64,000 nucleotides of DNA from NCBI GenBank assembly GCA_041393775.1, contig JAWKJM010000003.1:310001-374000 (forward strand). Reading direction: 5' to 3'. This DNA is from JADKAV01 sp041393775. GTDB lineage: Bacteria > Actinomycetota > Actinomycetes > S36-B12 > UBA10799. The position numbers and the translations under genes are program-made. The notes below the pieces were generated by a model, which had not been told where the DNA came from, ran no database searches, and worked only from the letters and a program-made list of their open reading frames with translations. Shown here piece by piece: positions 16,165 through 24,959 of this stretch (position 1 is the stretch's first letter; each line of letters starts with the position of its first letter).

Positions 16165-17364
16165 ATGGACAGCGCTGCTTACATAGCCATGGAGGAGAAA
16201 TCGGGGGCGCACAACTATCACCCCCTGCCGGTCGTCATCCGCGAGGCCGAAGGCGCGTGGGTCACCGATGTGGAGGGCAATCGCTACCTCGACTTTCTCA
16301 GCGCGTACTCGGCATTGAACTTCGGGCACAAGCATCCGCGCTTCACCCAAGCCGCGCACCGGCAACTCGACCAGCTCACCCTCACCTCCCGGGCCATCCA
16401 CTCAGACCAACTCGGACCGTTCTGCGACGAACTCACCGACCTGCTCGGCATGGATCGAGCCCTGCCGATGAACTCGGGTGCGGAGGCCGTCGAAACCGCT
16501 ATCAAGACCGCCCGGGCCTGGGGGTACCGGCGCAAGGGCGTCCCGGACGGGGAGGCGATCATCGTCGTCGCGAGGAACAACTTCCACGGCCGCACCACGA
16601 CCATCATCTCGTTCAGCGACGATCCGGTGGCCCACGACGATTTCAGCCCCTACACCCCGGGCTTCCAGACCGTGCCCTTCGGCGACATCGACGCCCTGAA
16701 GACCGCGCTTGCCAACCCGTACGTGGTGGCGTTCCTCGTGGAACCGATCCAGGGCGAAGCCGGTGTCATCGTGCCGCCGCGAGGGTACCTGCCAGCCGCG
16801 GCAGCGGCCTGCCGGGAAGCGAACGTGTTGTTGATCGCCGACGAGATCCAGTCAGGGCTCGGTCGCACCGGCTACACGGTGGCGTGTGACGCCGAACAGG
16901 TCAAACCCGATGTCCTGCTCCTGGGCAAGGCGCTCGGCGCGGGCATCGTGCCGGTCTCCGCAGTCGTGTCCCGCGACGACGTACTGGGGATCCTTCGTCC
17001 CGGCGAGCACGGTTCCACCTTCGGCGGCAACCCCTTCGCGCTGGCGATCGCCCGCGAGGTGATCGCAGTGCTTGCCACCGGTGAGTATCAGAAACGCAGC
17101 GCCGAGCTGGGCGCCCATATGTTGAAGCGCTTGAGGGATGAGGCACCCGCCTCGGTCAAAGAGGTCCGCGGCACCGGGTTGTGGGCCGGCGTCGAGGTGC
17201 ATGAGCAGTACGCGCCAGTGCGCCCGCGCTGCGAGGAAGCACTGCACCAAGGGGTGATCGTGAAGGACACACACTCCACCACGATGCGCCTGGCGCCGCC
17301 TTTGATGATCTCCGCCGACGACCTCGATCACGGCATCGACGTGATCCTCAAGGTGCTGGGCTGA
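16165..17364 (+). CDS. rocD: Ornithine aminotransferase RocD
   Basis: PLP enzyme converting ornithine and 2-oxoglutarate to glutamate semialdehyde and glutamate in arginine/ornithine catabolism. The 399 residues match the family. Seen are the N-terminal GAHNYHPLPVVI, FLSAYSALNFGH, MNSGAEAVETAIK, NFHGRT, the aspartate of LIADEIQSGLGRTG, the PLP lysine in LGKALGAG, and HGSTFGGNP. The ATG at 16165 has TACGGT 7 nt upstream and no strong Shine-Dalgarno. rnhA follows after 1 nt. Functionally it may work with ddaH. Confidence 0.94.
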   Translation: MDSAAYIAMEEKSGAHNYHPLPVVIREAEGAWVTDVEGNRYLDFLSAYSALNFGHKHPRFTQAAHRQLDQLTLTSRAIHSDQLGPFCDELTDLLGMDRALPMNSGAEAVETAIKTARAWGYRRKGVPDGEAIIVVARNNFHGRTTTIISFSDDPVAHDDFSPYTPGFQTVPFGDIDALKTALANPYVVAFLVEPIQGEAGVIVPPRGYLPAAAAACREANVLLIADEIQSGLGRTGYTVACDAEQVKPDVLLLGKALGAGIVPVSAVVSRDDVLGILRPGEHGSTFGGNPFALAIAREVIAVLATGEYQKRSAELGAHMLKRLRDEAPASVKEVRGTGLWAGVEVHEQYAPVRPRCEEALHQGVIVKDTHSTTMRLAPPLMISADDLDHGIDVILKVLG

Positions 17365-17365
17365 G

Positions 17366-17806
17366 GTGGCCGACGTCGTCCACGCTTTCACCGACGGTGC
17401 GTGTTCCGGCAACCCGGGGCCAGGTGGCTGGGGAGTCGTCCTGCGCTGGGGCGATCACGAGAAGGAGCTCTTCGGCGGGGAGACAGACACCACCAACAAC
17501 CGCATGGAACTCATGGCGGCGATCTCGGCGCTGGAATCCCTGACCCGCCCGACGAAGGTCGTCGTCACCACCGATTCGACCTACGTCAAGAACGGAATCA
17601 CGACTTGGGTCAAGGACTGGAAACGCCGCAACTGGATGACCTCTGCCCGCAAGCCGGTCAAGAACGTGGACCTCTGGCAACGCCTGGACAAGGCGGCCAC
17701 GGAACACGATGTGAGCTGGAAATGGGTCAAGGGTCACAGCGGTCACCCCGAGAACGAACGGGCTGACGAGTTGGCGCGGCGCGGGATCGCCGATCTGCAG
17801 GGGTAG
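17366..17806 (+). CDS. rnhA: Ribonuclease HI
   Basis: Cleaves RNA in RNA-DNA hybrids. The 146-residue protein has all four acidic catalytic residues: D10 (FTDGACSGNPG), E48 (NRMELMAA), D70 (TTDSTYV) and D134 (NERADELA), plus the flexible-loop histidine in KGHSGHPEN. The handle region WKRRNWMTSARKPVKN is present. The GTG start at 17366 directly follows the rocD stop, so the two are co-transcribed. Confidence 0.95.
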   Translation: MADVVHAFTDGACSGNPGPGGWGVVLRWGDHEKELFGGETDTTNNRMELMAAISALESLTRPTKVVVTTDSTYVKNGITTWVKDWKRRNWMTSARKPVKNVDLWQRLDKAATEHDVSWKWVKGHSGHPENERADELARRGIADLQG

Positions 17807-17821
17807 CTGCGCTAGCCGCGG

Positions 17822-17836
17822 TTGTGACGAAGTTGC
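17822..17836. repeat. Solitary TTGTGACGAAG motif
   Basis: A single TTGTGACGAAGTTGC copy between the convergent rnhA and ndh genes. It matches one arm of the palindrome clusters found elsewhere in the window, without an obvious partner arm here. Confidence 0.6.
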
Positions 17837-17854
17837 GCAAGGCTGGGCCCCGCC

Positions 17855-19177
17855 CTACCCCGCAGCGGGGTCGCGTGGCTCCCGCGAGTCCGTCAGCGAA
17901 CCCCTCCCCTGCTCCAGCGTGAACGTGCGCTCCGCCCTGCTGCGGCCGATGAACGCGACCGCCCAATGCCCCAACGTGGAGACCTTCTCCTGGAAGCCGA
18001 CCAGGTACAGGATGTGGATGAACAGCCATGCGATCCACGCCAGGAAGCCGCGCAGTTCCAGTCGGCCAACGTTCGCCACAGCGCGGAACCGGGAGATCGT
18101 GGCCATGCTGCCCTTGTCGAAGTAGTGGAACGCCGCCGGTTCCTCCTTGTCCTCGAGCCGGGCGCGAATCTTGGAGACGCTGAACTTGGCACCCTGCATG
18201 GCGACCTGGGCCACCCCGGGCAGGTCGTCGAGCGCGATCATGTCCCCCACGACGAACACCTCCTCGTGGCCGGGCAGCGTTAGATCCGGGTTCACTCGGA
18301 CCCTGCCCGCCCGGTCCAATCCCGCGTCACTCTGCGCGGCCAACTGCTCGCCGAGCGGCGACGCCGACACACCGGCGGCCCATAGCACGCAGCGGGAGTC
18401 GATCCGCTCGAGACGACCGTCCCGGTACTCGATCTCGACCCCTTCGGCGTCGACCGAGTTCACCATGCCCTGAAGCCGCACATCGATGCCCATCCGCTCG
18501 AGTTGGGCCTTGGCGTGTTCGGACTGCTTCGCACCGAAACTGGCCAGGACCCCGTCACCACCCTCGACGAGCACCACTTTCGCGGTCGTCGGATCGATCC
18601 TGCGGAAGTCCCGCTTGATCGTGCGCCGGGACAGTTCCACGATCTGTCCCGCGAGTTCCACGCCGGTGGGCCCCGCCCCCACGACCACGAAGGTCAGCCA
18701 GGGTCGGGCCGCCTGCGGGTCGTCCTGTAATTCGGCCATCTCGAACGCCCCGAAGATGCGCGCTCGCAACTCCAGAGCGTCGTCGACGCTCTTCAGGCCC
18801 GGCGCGAACGGCTCAAAGTCATCGTGGCCGAAGTAGCCGGTGCGGGCACCGGCCGCAACGATCAGTGAGTCGTAGCCAGTCACAGTGGTATCCGCTCCCA
18901 CATGCGCGGTGACGGTCCGCGCCGCGAGGTCGATGTCCGTGACATCTCCGAGCAGGACAGTCGCGTTCTTCTGACGTTTCAAGACCTCCCGGGTCGCCGG
19001 TGCGATCTCGCCCTGGGACAGGATGCCGGTGGCCACTTGGTACAGCAGCGGCTGGAACGTATGGTGGGCCTCTCGTGAGATGACCGTCACGTCGACGTCC
19101 GCGCGCTTGAGGCGTTTTGCCGCGAACAGTCCCCCGAACCCGGATCCGATCACCACCACATGGTGTCTGTCAGTCAT
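17855..19177 (-). CDS. ndh: Type II NADH dehydrogenase (NDH-2)
   Basis: Single-subunit FAD enzyme passing electrons from NADH to menaquinone at the inner membrane face without pumping protons. The 440-residue protein has the FAD motif VVVIGSGFGGLFAAK, the NADH motif VVVGAGPTGVELAG, WAAGVSASPLG, the FAD-contacting EEVFVVGDM and the quinone-side QVAMQGAKF. It ends with a hydrophobic/amphipathic stretch (about 370-405) for membrane attachment. The ATG at 19177 was chosen because the longer ORF has no homology and overlaps the shikimate kinase-like gene. It is convergent with rnhA. Confidence 0.93.
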   Translation of the reverse strand: MTDRHHVVVIGSGFGGLFAAKRLKRADVDVTVISREAHHTFQPLLYQVATGILSQGEIAPATREVLKRQKNATVLLGDVTDIDLAARTVTAHVGADTTVTGYDSLIVAAGARTGYFGHDDFEPFAPGLKSVDDALELRARIFGAFEMAELQDDPQAARPWLTFVVVGAGPTGVELAGQIVELSRRTIKRDFRRIDPTTAKVVLVEGGDGVLASFGAKQSEHAKAQLERMGIDVRLQGMVNSVDAEGVEIEYRDGRLERIDSRCVLWAAGVSASPLGEQLAAQSDAGLDRAGRVRVNPDLTLPGHEEVFVVGDMIALDDLPGVAQVAMQGAKFSVSKIRARLEDKEEPAAFHYFDKGSMATISRFRAVANVGRLELRGFLAWIAWLFIHILYLVGFQEKVSTLGHWAVAFIGRSRAERTFTLEQGRGSLTDSREPRDPAAG

Positions 19178-19234
19178 GTCCCGACTGTGCCAGGTTGGCG
19201 CGCAGCCATACCGGGGCCATGGCAGATTGGGCCA

Positions 19235-19753
19235 GTGAACATCGTCCTGATCGGCATGCGTGGCGTGGGCAAGACCAACATCGCCAGACGGGTCGGCTTC
19301 ATCACGAAGCGTCCGGTCATGTCCACCGACGTCCTCCTCGAGTACGACACGGGGCTGTCGATCCCCGACTTCGTCGAGCAGCGCGGCTGGCAGGCCTTCC
19401 GCGAGGCGGAGTACCAGGTACTGCGCAAAGTGACGGCGTTGCACGGCATGATCATCGACGCGGGGGGCGGGATCGTTGTCGACCTCGACGGCGACACAGA
19501 GGTCTACAGCCGGCGCAAGGTGCACCTCCTGCGAACCGGCAGCACCATCGTGTTCCTCAAGGGCGACATCGAGCGGTTGGCTGCCAAGGTGCACGGCGAC
19601 GCGACCCGGCCAACCCTGCACACGAGCAGGTCGACCATCGAGTTGATGCGCGACCGGCTCCCCTTCTACGAGAGGGCCGCCGACGTCGTGATCGACGTCG
19701 AAAACAGGCCCCGGCGTGAGATTGCCGAGGAAATCGCCCGACGATACCGCTGA
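19235..19753 (+). CDS. Shikimate kinase-like P-loop kinase
   Basis: A 172-residue kinase with the layout of shikimate kinase: P-loop GMRGVGKT (7-14), MSTDVLLEY in place of the D-x-D shikimate loop, FVEQRGWQAFREAE with the conserved FR-x-AE, IDAGGGIV, and the LID region DATRPTL. No aro gene is nearby and the acidic motif is altered (TD rather than DxD), so the substrate may differ. The GTG at 19235 gives the standard length, with a CAGATT -10-like element 6 nt upstream. It is divergent from ndh. Confidence 0.8.
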   Translation: MNIVLIGMRGVGKTNIARRVGFITKRPVMSTDVLLEYDTGLSIPDFVEQRGWQAFREAEYQVLRKVTALHGMIIDAGGGIVVDLDGDTEVYSRRKVHLLRTGSTIVFLKGDIERLAAKVHGDATRPTLHTSRSTIELMRDRLPFYERAADVVIDVENRPRREIAEEIARRYR

Positions 19754-19816
19754 CTTCAGTTCGCCTTTCGCTACGGTTAGTACCATATGGGGGTAAGACC
19801 GCTTGGAGGTTGTCAC

Positions 19817-20554
19817 GTGCCAATAGCCGTGCCGATCGTCGCCGGAACCGCGATCCGCGGCGTCGCCGCCACGTTGATGATGCGGCGCGTCCTGGCGCGA
19901 CACCCGAACGCCTTCCTCATCACGCTGGCCAACTTCGGCGTCACACTTCCCCTGCACAAGTCACAGCAACACATCACCGAGGACATCCAACGAGGCTTGC
20001 AGCGCCAGGGCCGGGATCCGGACTCCCCGGTGGTGCTGGTCGGGCACTCACAGGGCGGGCTCGCGGCGCTGCGCTACGGCATCGACCACCCCCACCAAGT
20101 CCTGCACGTGGTCAGTGTCGGGGCGCCGTGGAGGGGCTCGCACAGCGCCAAGCGGGTCTCCCGAATGCTGCGCTGGGCGCCAGTCGACATGACGCCGGCA
20201 CTGTCGGACATGGCCGAAGGCTCACTGTTCCTGAGCCGGCTGCACGAGGAACTGCCCACCATCGCCGACCGGGTGACGAACATCTACAGCACGCACGAGT
20301 TGTTCATGACCCCTTACACGGCCGCACACATCGATGTACCCGGTGTGGAGAATCATCTGATAGCGACAGAGTCGGAGTACCGGCGGCACTTGGTGGCGTA
20401 CCGGGAGCTGCCCGTCGACGGCCACATCGAGGGCCGGATCACCCACCTCGGCGAGATGAGCGCCCCGGAGGTCCGATCGGTGATCTGGGCGAAAGTGGAA
20501 GAGATCTCTGAACGGGTCCGGCGCGGCGACCCGGGCCACGACCAGCCGGCCTGA
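19817..20554 (+). CDS. Alpha/beta hydrolase, lipase-like
   Basis: A 245-residue alpha/beta hydrolase with nucleophile elbow GHSQGGLAALR, followed by VVSVGAPWRGSHSAK as in PGAP1/EstA-type lipases. Candidate late His residues are in HIEGRITH. No signal peptide is obvious; the N terminus VPIAVPIVAGTAIRGVAATL is hydrophobic and could touch the membrane. GGAGG lies 8 nt before the GTG at 19817, which is preferred over an ATG at 19787. The substrate is unknown. Confidence 0.8.
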   Translation: MPIAVPIVAGTAIRGVAATLMMRRVLARHPNAFLITLANFGVTLPLHKSQQHITEDIQRGLQRQGRDPDSPVVLVGHSQGGLAALRYGIDHPHQVLHVVSVGAPWRGSHSAKRVSRMLRWAPVDMTPALSDMAEGSLFLSRLHEELPTIADRVTNIYSTHELFMTPYTAAHIDVPGVENHLIATESEYRRHLVAYRELPVDGHIEGRITHLGEMSAPEVRSVIWAKVEEISERVRRGDPGHDQPA

Positions 20555-20664
20555 GTGGGCGAATTTCGGGAGAGGTTGGGCGGCTGGCAGGCACGCAGGG
20601 CAAGGCGGCCAGCGCGGCCATTTCGGGCCGCCCCGGGCGTAGCCTGGAAAGGGAGGGGATCGCC

Positions 20665-21012
20665 ATGAGGAAATTCGGCGCACTGTTCATCGCAGCATTG
20701 ACAGCCCTTGTGCTTACCGCGTGCGGCGGTTCGAGTCCGCGGGAGGAACCGTTCGTCGGTCAATGGGAGTCCACCGGTGGTTCACAGTTGTCCTTGACGG
20801 TCGCCGCCCCCGCGGACGGCAAGTACCCGGTGACCTTCTCCGGTGGTGACGTCAGGACCGAGATGACCGCAACTGAGGTCTCAGACGGCACCTACCAGGC
20901 GGAGCCGCAATTCGTGTGGACCTTCACCATGGTCGACGACGACCTGATGAACGTGCAGATCGAGGGCGGCGGCGACGCGAAGACCACATCCTTCAAGCGC
21001 ATCGGCGATTGA
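20665..21012 (+). CDS. Small lipoprotein of unknown function
   Basis: A 115-residue exported lipoprotein. The signal MRKFGALFIAALTALVLTAC ends in the lipobox LTAC (lipidated Cys20). The mature part is a small beta-rich domain (GQWESTGGSQLSLTV, YPVTFSGGD, FTMVDDDLMNVQIEGGG), similar in style to lipocalin-like quantity-sensing domains, but I cannot assign a family. GGGAGGGG precedes the ATG by 6 nt. Confidence 0.82.
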   Translation: MRKFGALFIAALTALVLTACGGSSPREEPFVGQWESTGGSQLSLTVAAPADGKYPVTFSGGDVRTEMTATEVSDGTYQAEPQFVWTFTMVDDDLMNVQIEGGGDAKTTSFKRIGD

Positions 21013-21066
21013 GTCGCCGGCGGCACCCTACGGATCCGTCCCCACCCGCTGCCTGGAATGGTCCGG

Positions 21067-21612
21067 CTAGCCCGCTTCGGCCTGCTTGCGTTTGGCCGCC
21101 CGCTTGACGGCCTCGACGATCACCCGGGCCACCGCGGTGATCAAGGTCAGGCCGACCACCATCTGCAGCATCACGGCGATCATCGCCGTGTGACTGACCG
21201 CGGTGATGTCACCGAAGCCGGTGGTCGACAGGATGGTCATGGTGAAGTACAAGGCACTGACCTTGTCGAGTTGGACGTTGAAACTCGACGGATCGGTCGC
21301 ACCGATCACCAGATAGGTCAACGCGAAGATCACCACGACGGAAGTCAGCATCAACGCGAGCGCAAGCGTCCCCACACGCAGGGGGTGGTTCGTCTTGCCG
21401 ATGCGCACGACCGACCAGAAGGCCGCAAAGACATACACCACCGCGATCCCGACGATGATGACCACGACGCGCCACGGCCGGTCCTCCTCCTTCGGCACGG
21501 GCACCACCATGTACACGCCCAGGATCAGCGCGACGACGAGTGCCGCACCGAGGACGGCCGGCAGACCGGTCCTGAGCAGGTTCCGCGCCGCCGGTGGCTG
21601 TTGGGTTCCCAC
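21067..21612 (-). CDS. Two-pore-domain-like K+ channel (Ion_trans_2 family)
   Basis: A 181-residue membrane protein. There are about three hydrophobic segments (LPAVLGAALVVALILGVYM, VVVIIVGIAVVYVFAAFW, LALALMLTSVVVIFALTY), then a pore helix and selectivity filter in ALYFTMTILSTTGFGD, and a last membrane helix MIAVMLQMVVGLTLITAV. TTGFGD matches the K+ filter T-x-G-F/Y-G-D. There is no C-terminal RCK domain, only a basic tail. It likely conducts K+ and sets membrane potential. Confidence 0.87.
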   Translation of the reverse strand: MGTQQPPAARNLLRTGLPAVLGAALVVALILGVYMVVPVPKEEDRPWRVVVIIVGIAVVYVFAAFWSVVRIGKTNHPLRVGTLALALMLTSVVVIFALTYLVIGATDPSSFNVQLDKVSALYFTMTILSTTGFGDITAVSHTAMIAVMLQMVVGLTLITAVARVIVEAVKRAAKRKQAEAG

Positions 21613-21767
21613 TCAGGCGGCCTGCGCGCCGACCATGATGCACATGCTCGTACCCTGACCCAAGCCGGTCCGCCTTCGCAAGCGCAGTAGTGGCTTCGAG
21701 CACCGTGGGGTGCCTGCTCCACCTCGGTACCCGCCGGCATGTCGCCTCGACCGGGGTCTTGCGGACC

Positions 21768-23735
21768 CTACTGATTGCCGGACTCGCCCTGTGGAAGCGG
21801 CCACTCCGGCGGCGGGTACAGCGCTTCCTTTGTGCCGGGCCCCAGCCGCGGGCCGATGTTCACGCGGTCGATACACACGTCCACGCCAGGCTGCGGCGCC
21901 CTCGCCGTCACCTCGTCGACCGGGCCGTCCACCTCGAAGAAGACGTTGTGCAAGCCCGGACGGACCGGCACGGTACGGGTGTCGGGCCCGATCGTCATCT
22001 CCACGGATGTGTCCGCCGAACTGAGATACGACACCTCGGCCACGTAACTCCACTGCGGCACCTGGGTGGTCATCGGGATCACGACCGGGGTGGCGCCCAG
22101 CGTATAGCCGCAGACCTCGGCCGGTGGTTCGGACTGGATACCCGGCACGAACTGCTGCTCAGCATTGCCGGACGGGTCGAAGCCGAACAGTCCATCGGTC
22201 GAGGACTGGCTGAAGGGGCGGAACACCGGATCCGGCGAGAACACCACTTCCGTGCTGGCGAACGGCAGCATGAGATACGGATGGACCAGATCCGTCATCG
22301 TCTTCTGGGGAAGGAACTGCGCGGTCCGCGGCGTGCGAACGACGCTCTGCTGAGCCGTCGCCACGTATTCCTTCGTCTGGCTGTTGACCCAGCGCAACGC
22401 TGGTTCCACGGCGGAGATGAGACTCGAGACGATGAACATCGCTGCCGCCGCAGCAGCCACCACCGGCCTCGTGATCCCCCTGCCGCGCAGCCGTTCGACC
22501 AGCGCGATGGTGCGCGGCGGGAAGGGGTCTGCCTCGCCTTTGACACCGAAGAACAGAAGACCGGCGAAGAACGCCAGCGGGATCCAGAAGTCGAACGTGT
22601 ATCGGTAGCCGGTTGAAGCTACGACGGCACCCCCGCGACCGTACGCGGCGATCGCAGTGATGAAAGCTGCGTAGCCCACCATCCACATCAGGTAGACGAA
22701 CAGGTTCGGCCGGTAGAGCCGCACGAGCGCGACGACGGCAAGCAGCAACAAGGGCGCGACGACCAGCAGCACAGTCGAGTACCTCGGGATCACAAGCACG
22801 CCCGGCCAGGTCTCACCCTGCGCGCTGAACCACACCCACGGACCGCCGGCCGCACCGGGCACGATGTTGAGGAAGAACAGGTCGCGGGCATATCGCAGCG
22901 CGCGGACCAGTTGCCAGTCCGGGTCGTGCGAGACGGGTGCGTGGATCCGCAGGAACACCGCGTACGCCACGGTCGGGACGGTCACCGCCAGCCAGTAGCG
23001 GGGGCTGAGCCGCAGCGCCGCGATGATGCCACGCCGGCGGGGGACACCGACCGGCAGCGCCGCCGCGATCATGAACAGCGCGATCAGCCCGACGGTGCCC
23101 TTACTGATCGAGATCATGGCCGCCAGGAACGCTACGGCGGACCACAGCCACCATCGGCCAGGACGCCCCTCAAGTGCCCGGATCAGGCTCCAGACGCTGA
23201 TCATCATGAACAGTGCGTAGGGCACGGTTTCGGTGATCTCGACCCACCAGACCCCCGTCTCGAACCCGAACATCGAGAAGGCCGGGATCAGGAACGCCAG
23301 GAAGGCTGCAAGGTTCGAGCCGGTCAGGTGCAGGATGATCCGCCACAGCAGCGCGAACGTCACCACCTGCATCGCCAACGACCAGACCATCAATGCGGTG
23401 AACGAACCCGGGAATCCCGCCTGCAGCAACCAGCCGGCCAACTGTCCGAAGGGCTGGACGTGACCGTAGTAGGAGCGGAACAGGTACTCCGGGGTCAAGC
23501 TCGATGTATGTGCCCAGTACCGGAGGGCGAAGTCGTCGGCATACAGGTAACCGTTGAACATGACCGCGCCGCGGATCAACACGTAACTCAGCAGCGCCAG
23601 GATCATGGGCCGGTACGGGGTCCAGCCTGCTCTGACTGCCACGGCGGTGCCGGCCGCGCGGGTGGGGTCGATCTCGATGGTGCCCAGCTGCGGAACATCC
23701 ACGTCGTGCACCCCCGGCCGGCGCGGTCGCTCCAT
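21768..23735 (-). CDS. Large polytopic membrane protein, GT-C glycosyltransferase-like
   Basis: About 655 residues with a short cytoplasmic N terminus, roughly ten membrane segments (residues 45-455) and a C-terminal exported domain of about 200 residues. The first loop has NGYLYADDFALRYW, an acidic pair (DD) placed as in GT-C lipid-linked sugar transferases. The C-terminal domain is beta-rich with cysteines (EVCGYTLG, VDVCIDRVNIGP), like carbohydrate-binding jelly rolls. Function is unproven. The start is uncertain: ATG 23735 (MERPRRPG) lies 26 nt after the upstream SDR stop, and an in-frame ATG at 23795 overlaps it. Confidence 0.7.
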   Translation of the reverse strand: MERPRRPGVHDVDVPQLGTIEIDPTRAAGTAVAVRAGWTPYRPMILALLSYVLIRGAVMFNGYLYADDFALRYWAHTSSLTPEYLFRSYYGHVQPFGQLAGWLLQAGFPGSFTALMVWSLAMQVVTFALLWRIILHLTGSNLAAFLAFLIPAFSMFGFETGVWWVEITETVPYALFMMISVWSLIRALEGRPGRWWLWSAVAFLAAMISISKGTVGLIALFMIAAALPVGVPRRRGIIAALRLSPRYWLAVTVPTVAYAVFLRIHAPVSHDPDWQLVRALRYARDLFFLNIVPGAAGGPWVWFSAQGETWPGVLVIPRYSTVLLVVAPLLLLAVVALVRLYRPNLFVYLMWMVGYAAFITAIAAYGRGGAVVASTGYRYTFDFWIPLAFFAGLLFFGVKGEADPFPPRTIALVERLRGRGITRPVVAAAAAAMFIVSSLISAVEPALRWVNSQTKEYVATAQQSVVRTPRTAQFLPQKTMTDLVHPYLMLPFASTEVVFSPDPVFRPFSQSSTDGLFGFDPSGNAEQQFVPGIQSEPPAEVCGYTLGATPVVIPMTTQVPQWSYVAEVSYLSSADTSVEMTIGPDTRTVPVRPGLHNVFFEVDGPVDEVTARAPQPGVDVCIDRVNIGPRLGPGTKEALYPPPEWPLPQGESGNQ

Positions 23736-23761
23736 CTGACCGAAGGTACTTGACTCCTCGG

Positions 23762-24712
23762 TCAGCCGGGGAGCAATCCCTGCGATCGCAACCATGTTTT
23801 TGTTGATTTCATGCCCTCAGTGAGCCCCACCTCGGGGCGCCATCCCAACAGATCCGCGGCCTTCTGGATGGAGTAGGTGCCACGCCGGTCGGCCAGGTAG
23901 CGCACCGCCGCCGGGCTCAGTTCGATGGTCCGCCCCACGGTCCGGGCGGCTCCGGCCTGAGTCGCGGCCGCGGCCAGCATCACGGATCGGGGCAAGCGCG
24001 GCACCGATTTGCGACCCAGCATCCGGGCGTAATGGTCGAAGTACTCTCCCGTAGGAACGCCCACCCCGCCAGAGAGTGTGATGATCTGACCCGCCGCCTG
24101 CGCGGTGTCGGCCGCCGCCACGATGCCAGCGACCACGTCGGAGACGAAGACTGGGCTGTGGACACCCGACTTCGGCACTGCCACCCGCCTGCTTTTGATC
24201 ATCTGAACGGGAAGCAGCGTCCACGGCCGGCTGCCGGGACCGTAGACATCGCCAGGACGCACGATCGTCACTTCGACACCGGATCTGATGGTGGAGTCCA
24301 GACATAGGTGTTCGGCGGCAATCTTCGTGTCGGCATACGGGACCCCGGTCGGCCGGGTCGGGTACGTCTCGGTAACAGCCTCGGGGAAGTCGTTGCCGAA
24401 GACCGTGACGCTGGAAAGGAGCACGAACCGGCGGACACCTGCCGAGATCGCCGCGTCCAGGACGTTGCGCGTGCCCAGGGTGTTGACGCGCCAGAAGTGC
24501 TCGGTCGCCGAGGGCATGCCCACCATCGCCGCCGTGTGAATCACTGTGTCGGTGCCCGCGAACTGCTCCTGCCAGCCACCAGGTTCGCGGATGTCCGCGA
24601 GCACCTCGCCGCCGGCCACGTCCAGGCCGATCACCTCGTCCCCGCGTGAGCGCAGCGCCGCCACCAGTGCCGTTCCGATGAATCCGGCCGACCCGGTGAC
24701 CACGGTCTTCAT
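23762..24712 (-). CDS. NAD-dependent epimerase/dehydratase (extended SDR)
   Basis: A 316-residue extended short-chain dehydrogenase. The NAD motif TGSAGFIG is at the N terminus, HTAAMVGMP follows, then SSVTVFG and the catalytic PYADTK (Tyr-x3-Lys), with IVRPGDVYGPG for substrate binding. The C-terminal GWRPEVGLTEGM is typical of UDP-sugar or sterol-type epimerases. It is probably in an operon with the GT-C-like gene downstream, which suggests an envelope-sugar role. ATG 24712 was chosen because the longer ORF crosses the repeat region. Confidence 0.85.
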   Translation of the reverse strand: MKTVVTGSAGFIGTALVAALRSRGDEVIGLDVAGGEVLADIREPGGWQEQFAGTDTVIHTAAMVGMPSATEHFWRVNTLGTRNVLDAAISAGVRRFVLLSSVTVFGNDFPEAVTETYPTRPTGVPYADTKIAAEHLCLDSTIRSGVEVTIVRPGDVYGPGSRPWTLLPVQMIKSRRVAVPKSGVHSPVFVSDVVAGIVAAADTAQAAGQIITLSGGVGVPTGEYFDHYARMLGRKSVPRLPRSVMLAAAATQAGAARTVGRTIELSPAAVRYLADRRGTYSIQKAADLLGWRPEVGLTEGMKSTKTWLRSQGLLPG

Positions 24713-24760
24713 GCCGGTCAGCCTACGGTTCGGGGTGCAAGACGGCCGGCCTCTGCCGCG

Positions 24761-24846
24761 ATTGTGACGTAGGTGCTCTCCCACCACCCGCGTTGTCAGG
24801 AAGGTTCGCGGTCGAGACCGGTGAACCACCCAACTACGTCACAGTC
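24761..24846. repeat. TTGTGACGTAG palindrome cluster with a change in both arms (copy C)
   Basis: The left arm ATTGTGACGTAGGTGC and right arm CAACTACGTCACAG carry A-to-T and matching T-to-A changes relative to the other clusters, so a 10-bp dyad TGTGACGTAG/CTACGTCACA is kept. A degenerate second forward motif (TTGTCAGGAAGGTTCG) lies between. It occupies the gap between the divergent-facing SDR start and the USP stop. Confidence 0.75.
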
Positions 24847-24959
24847 GCTGTGGCGAACCCCGCACACAAGGATCGGGGATGGCTGCCTGCGCCGGTCGCG
24901 CAGGGGACTTTGGGCACATCGTGCCTCCTAGTGACCGGATACGTCCAAAGTCCCGCAAG

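Noticed and set aside
15800..16186. Rightward ORF of 128 residues in the repeat region
   Set aside because: It runs through palindrome repeats and antisense to the 48-residue Cys-rich gene; no RBS or conserved pattern.
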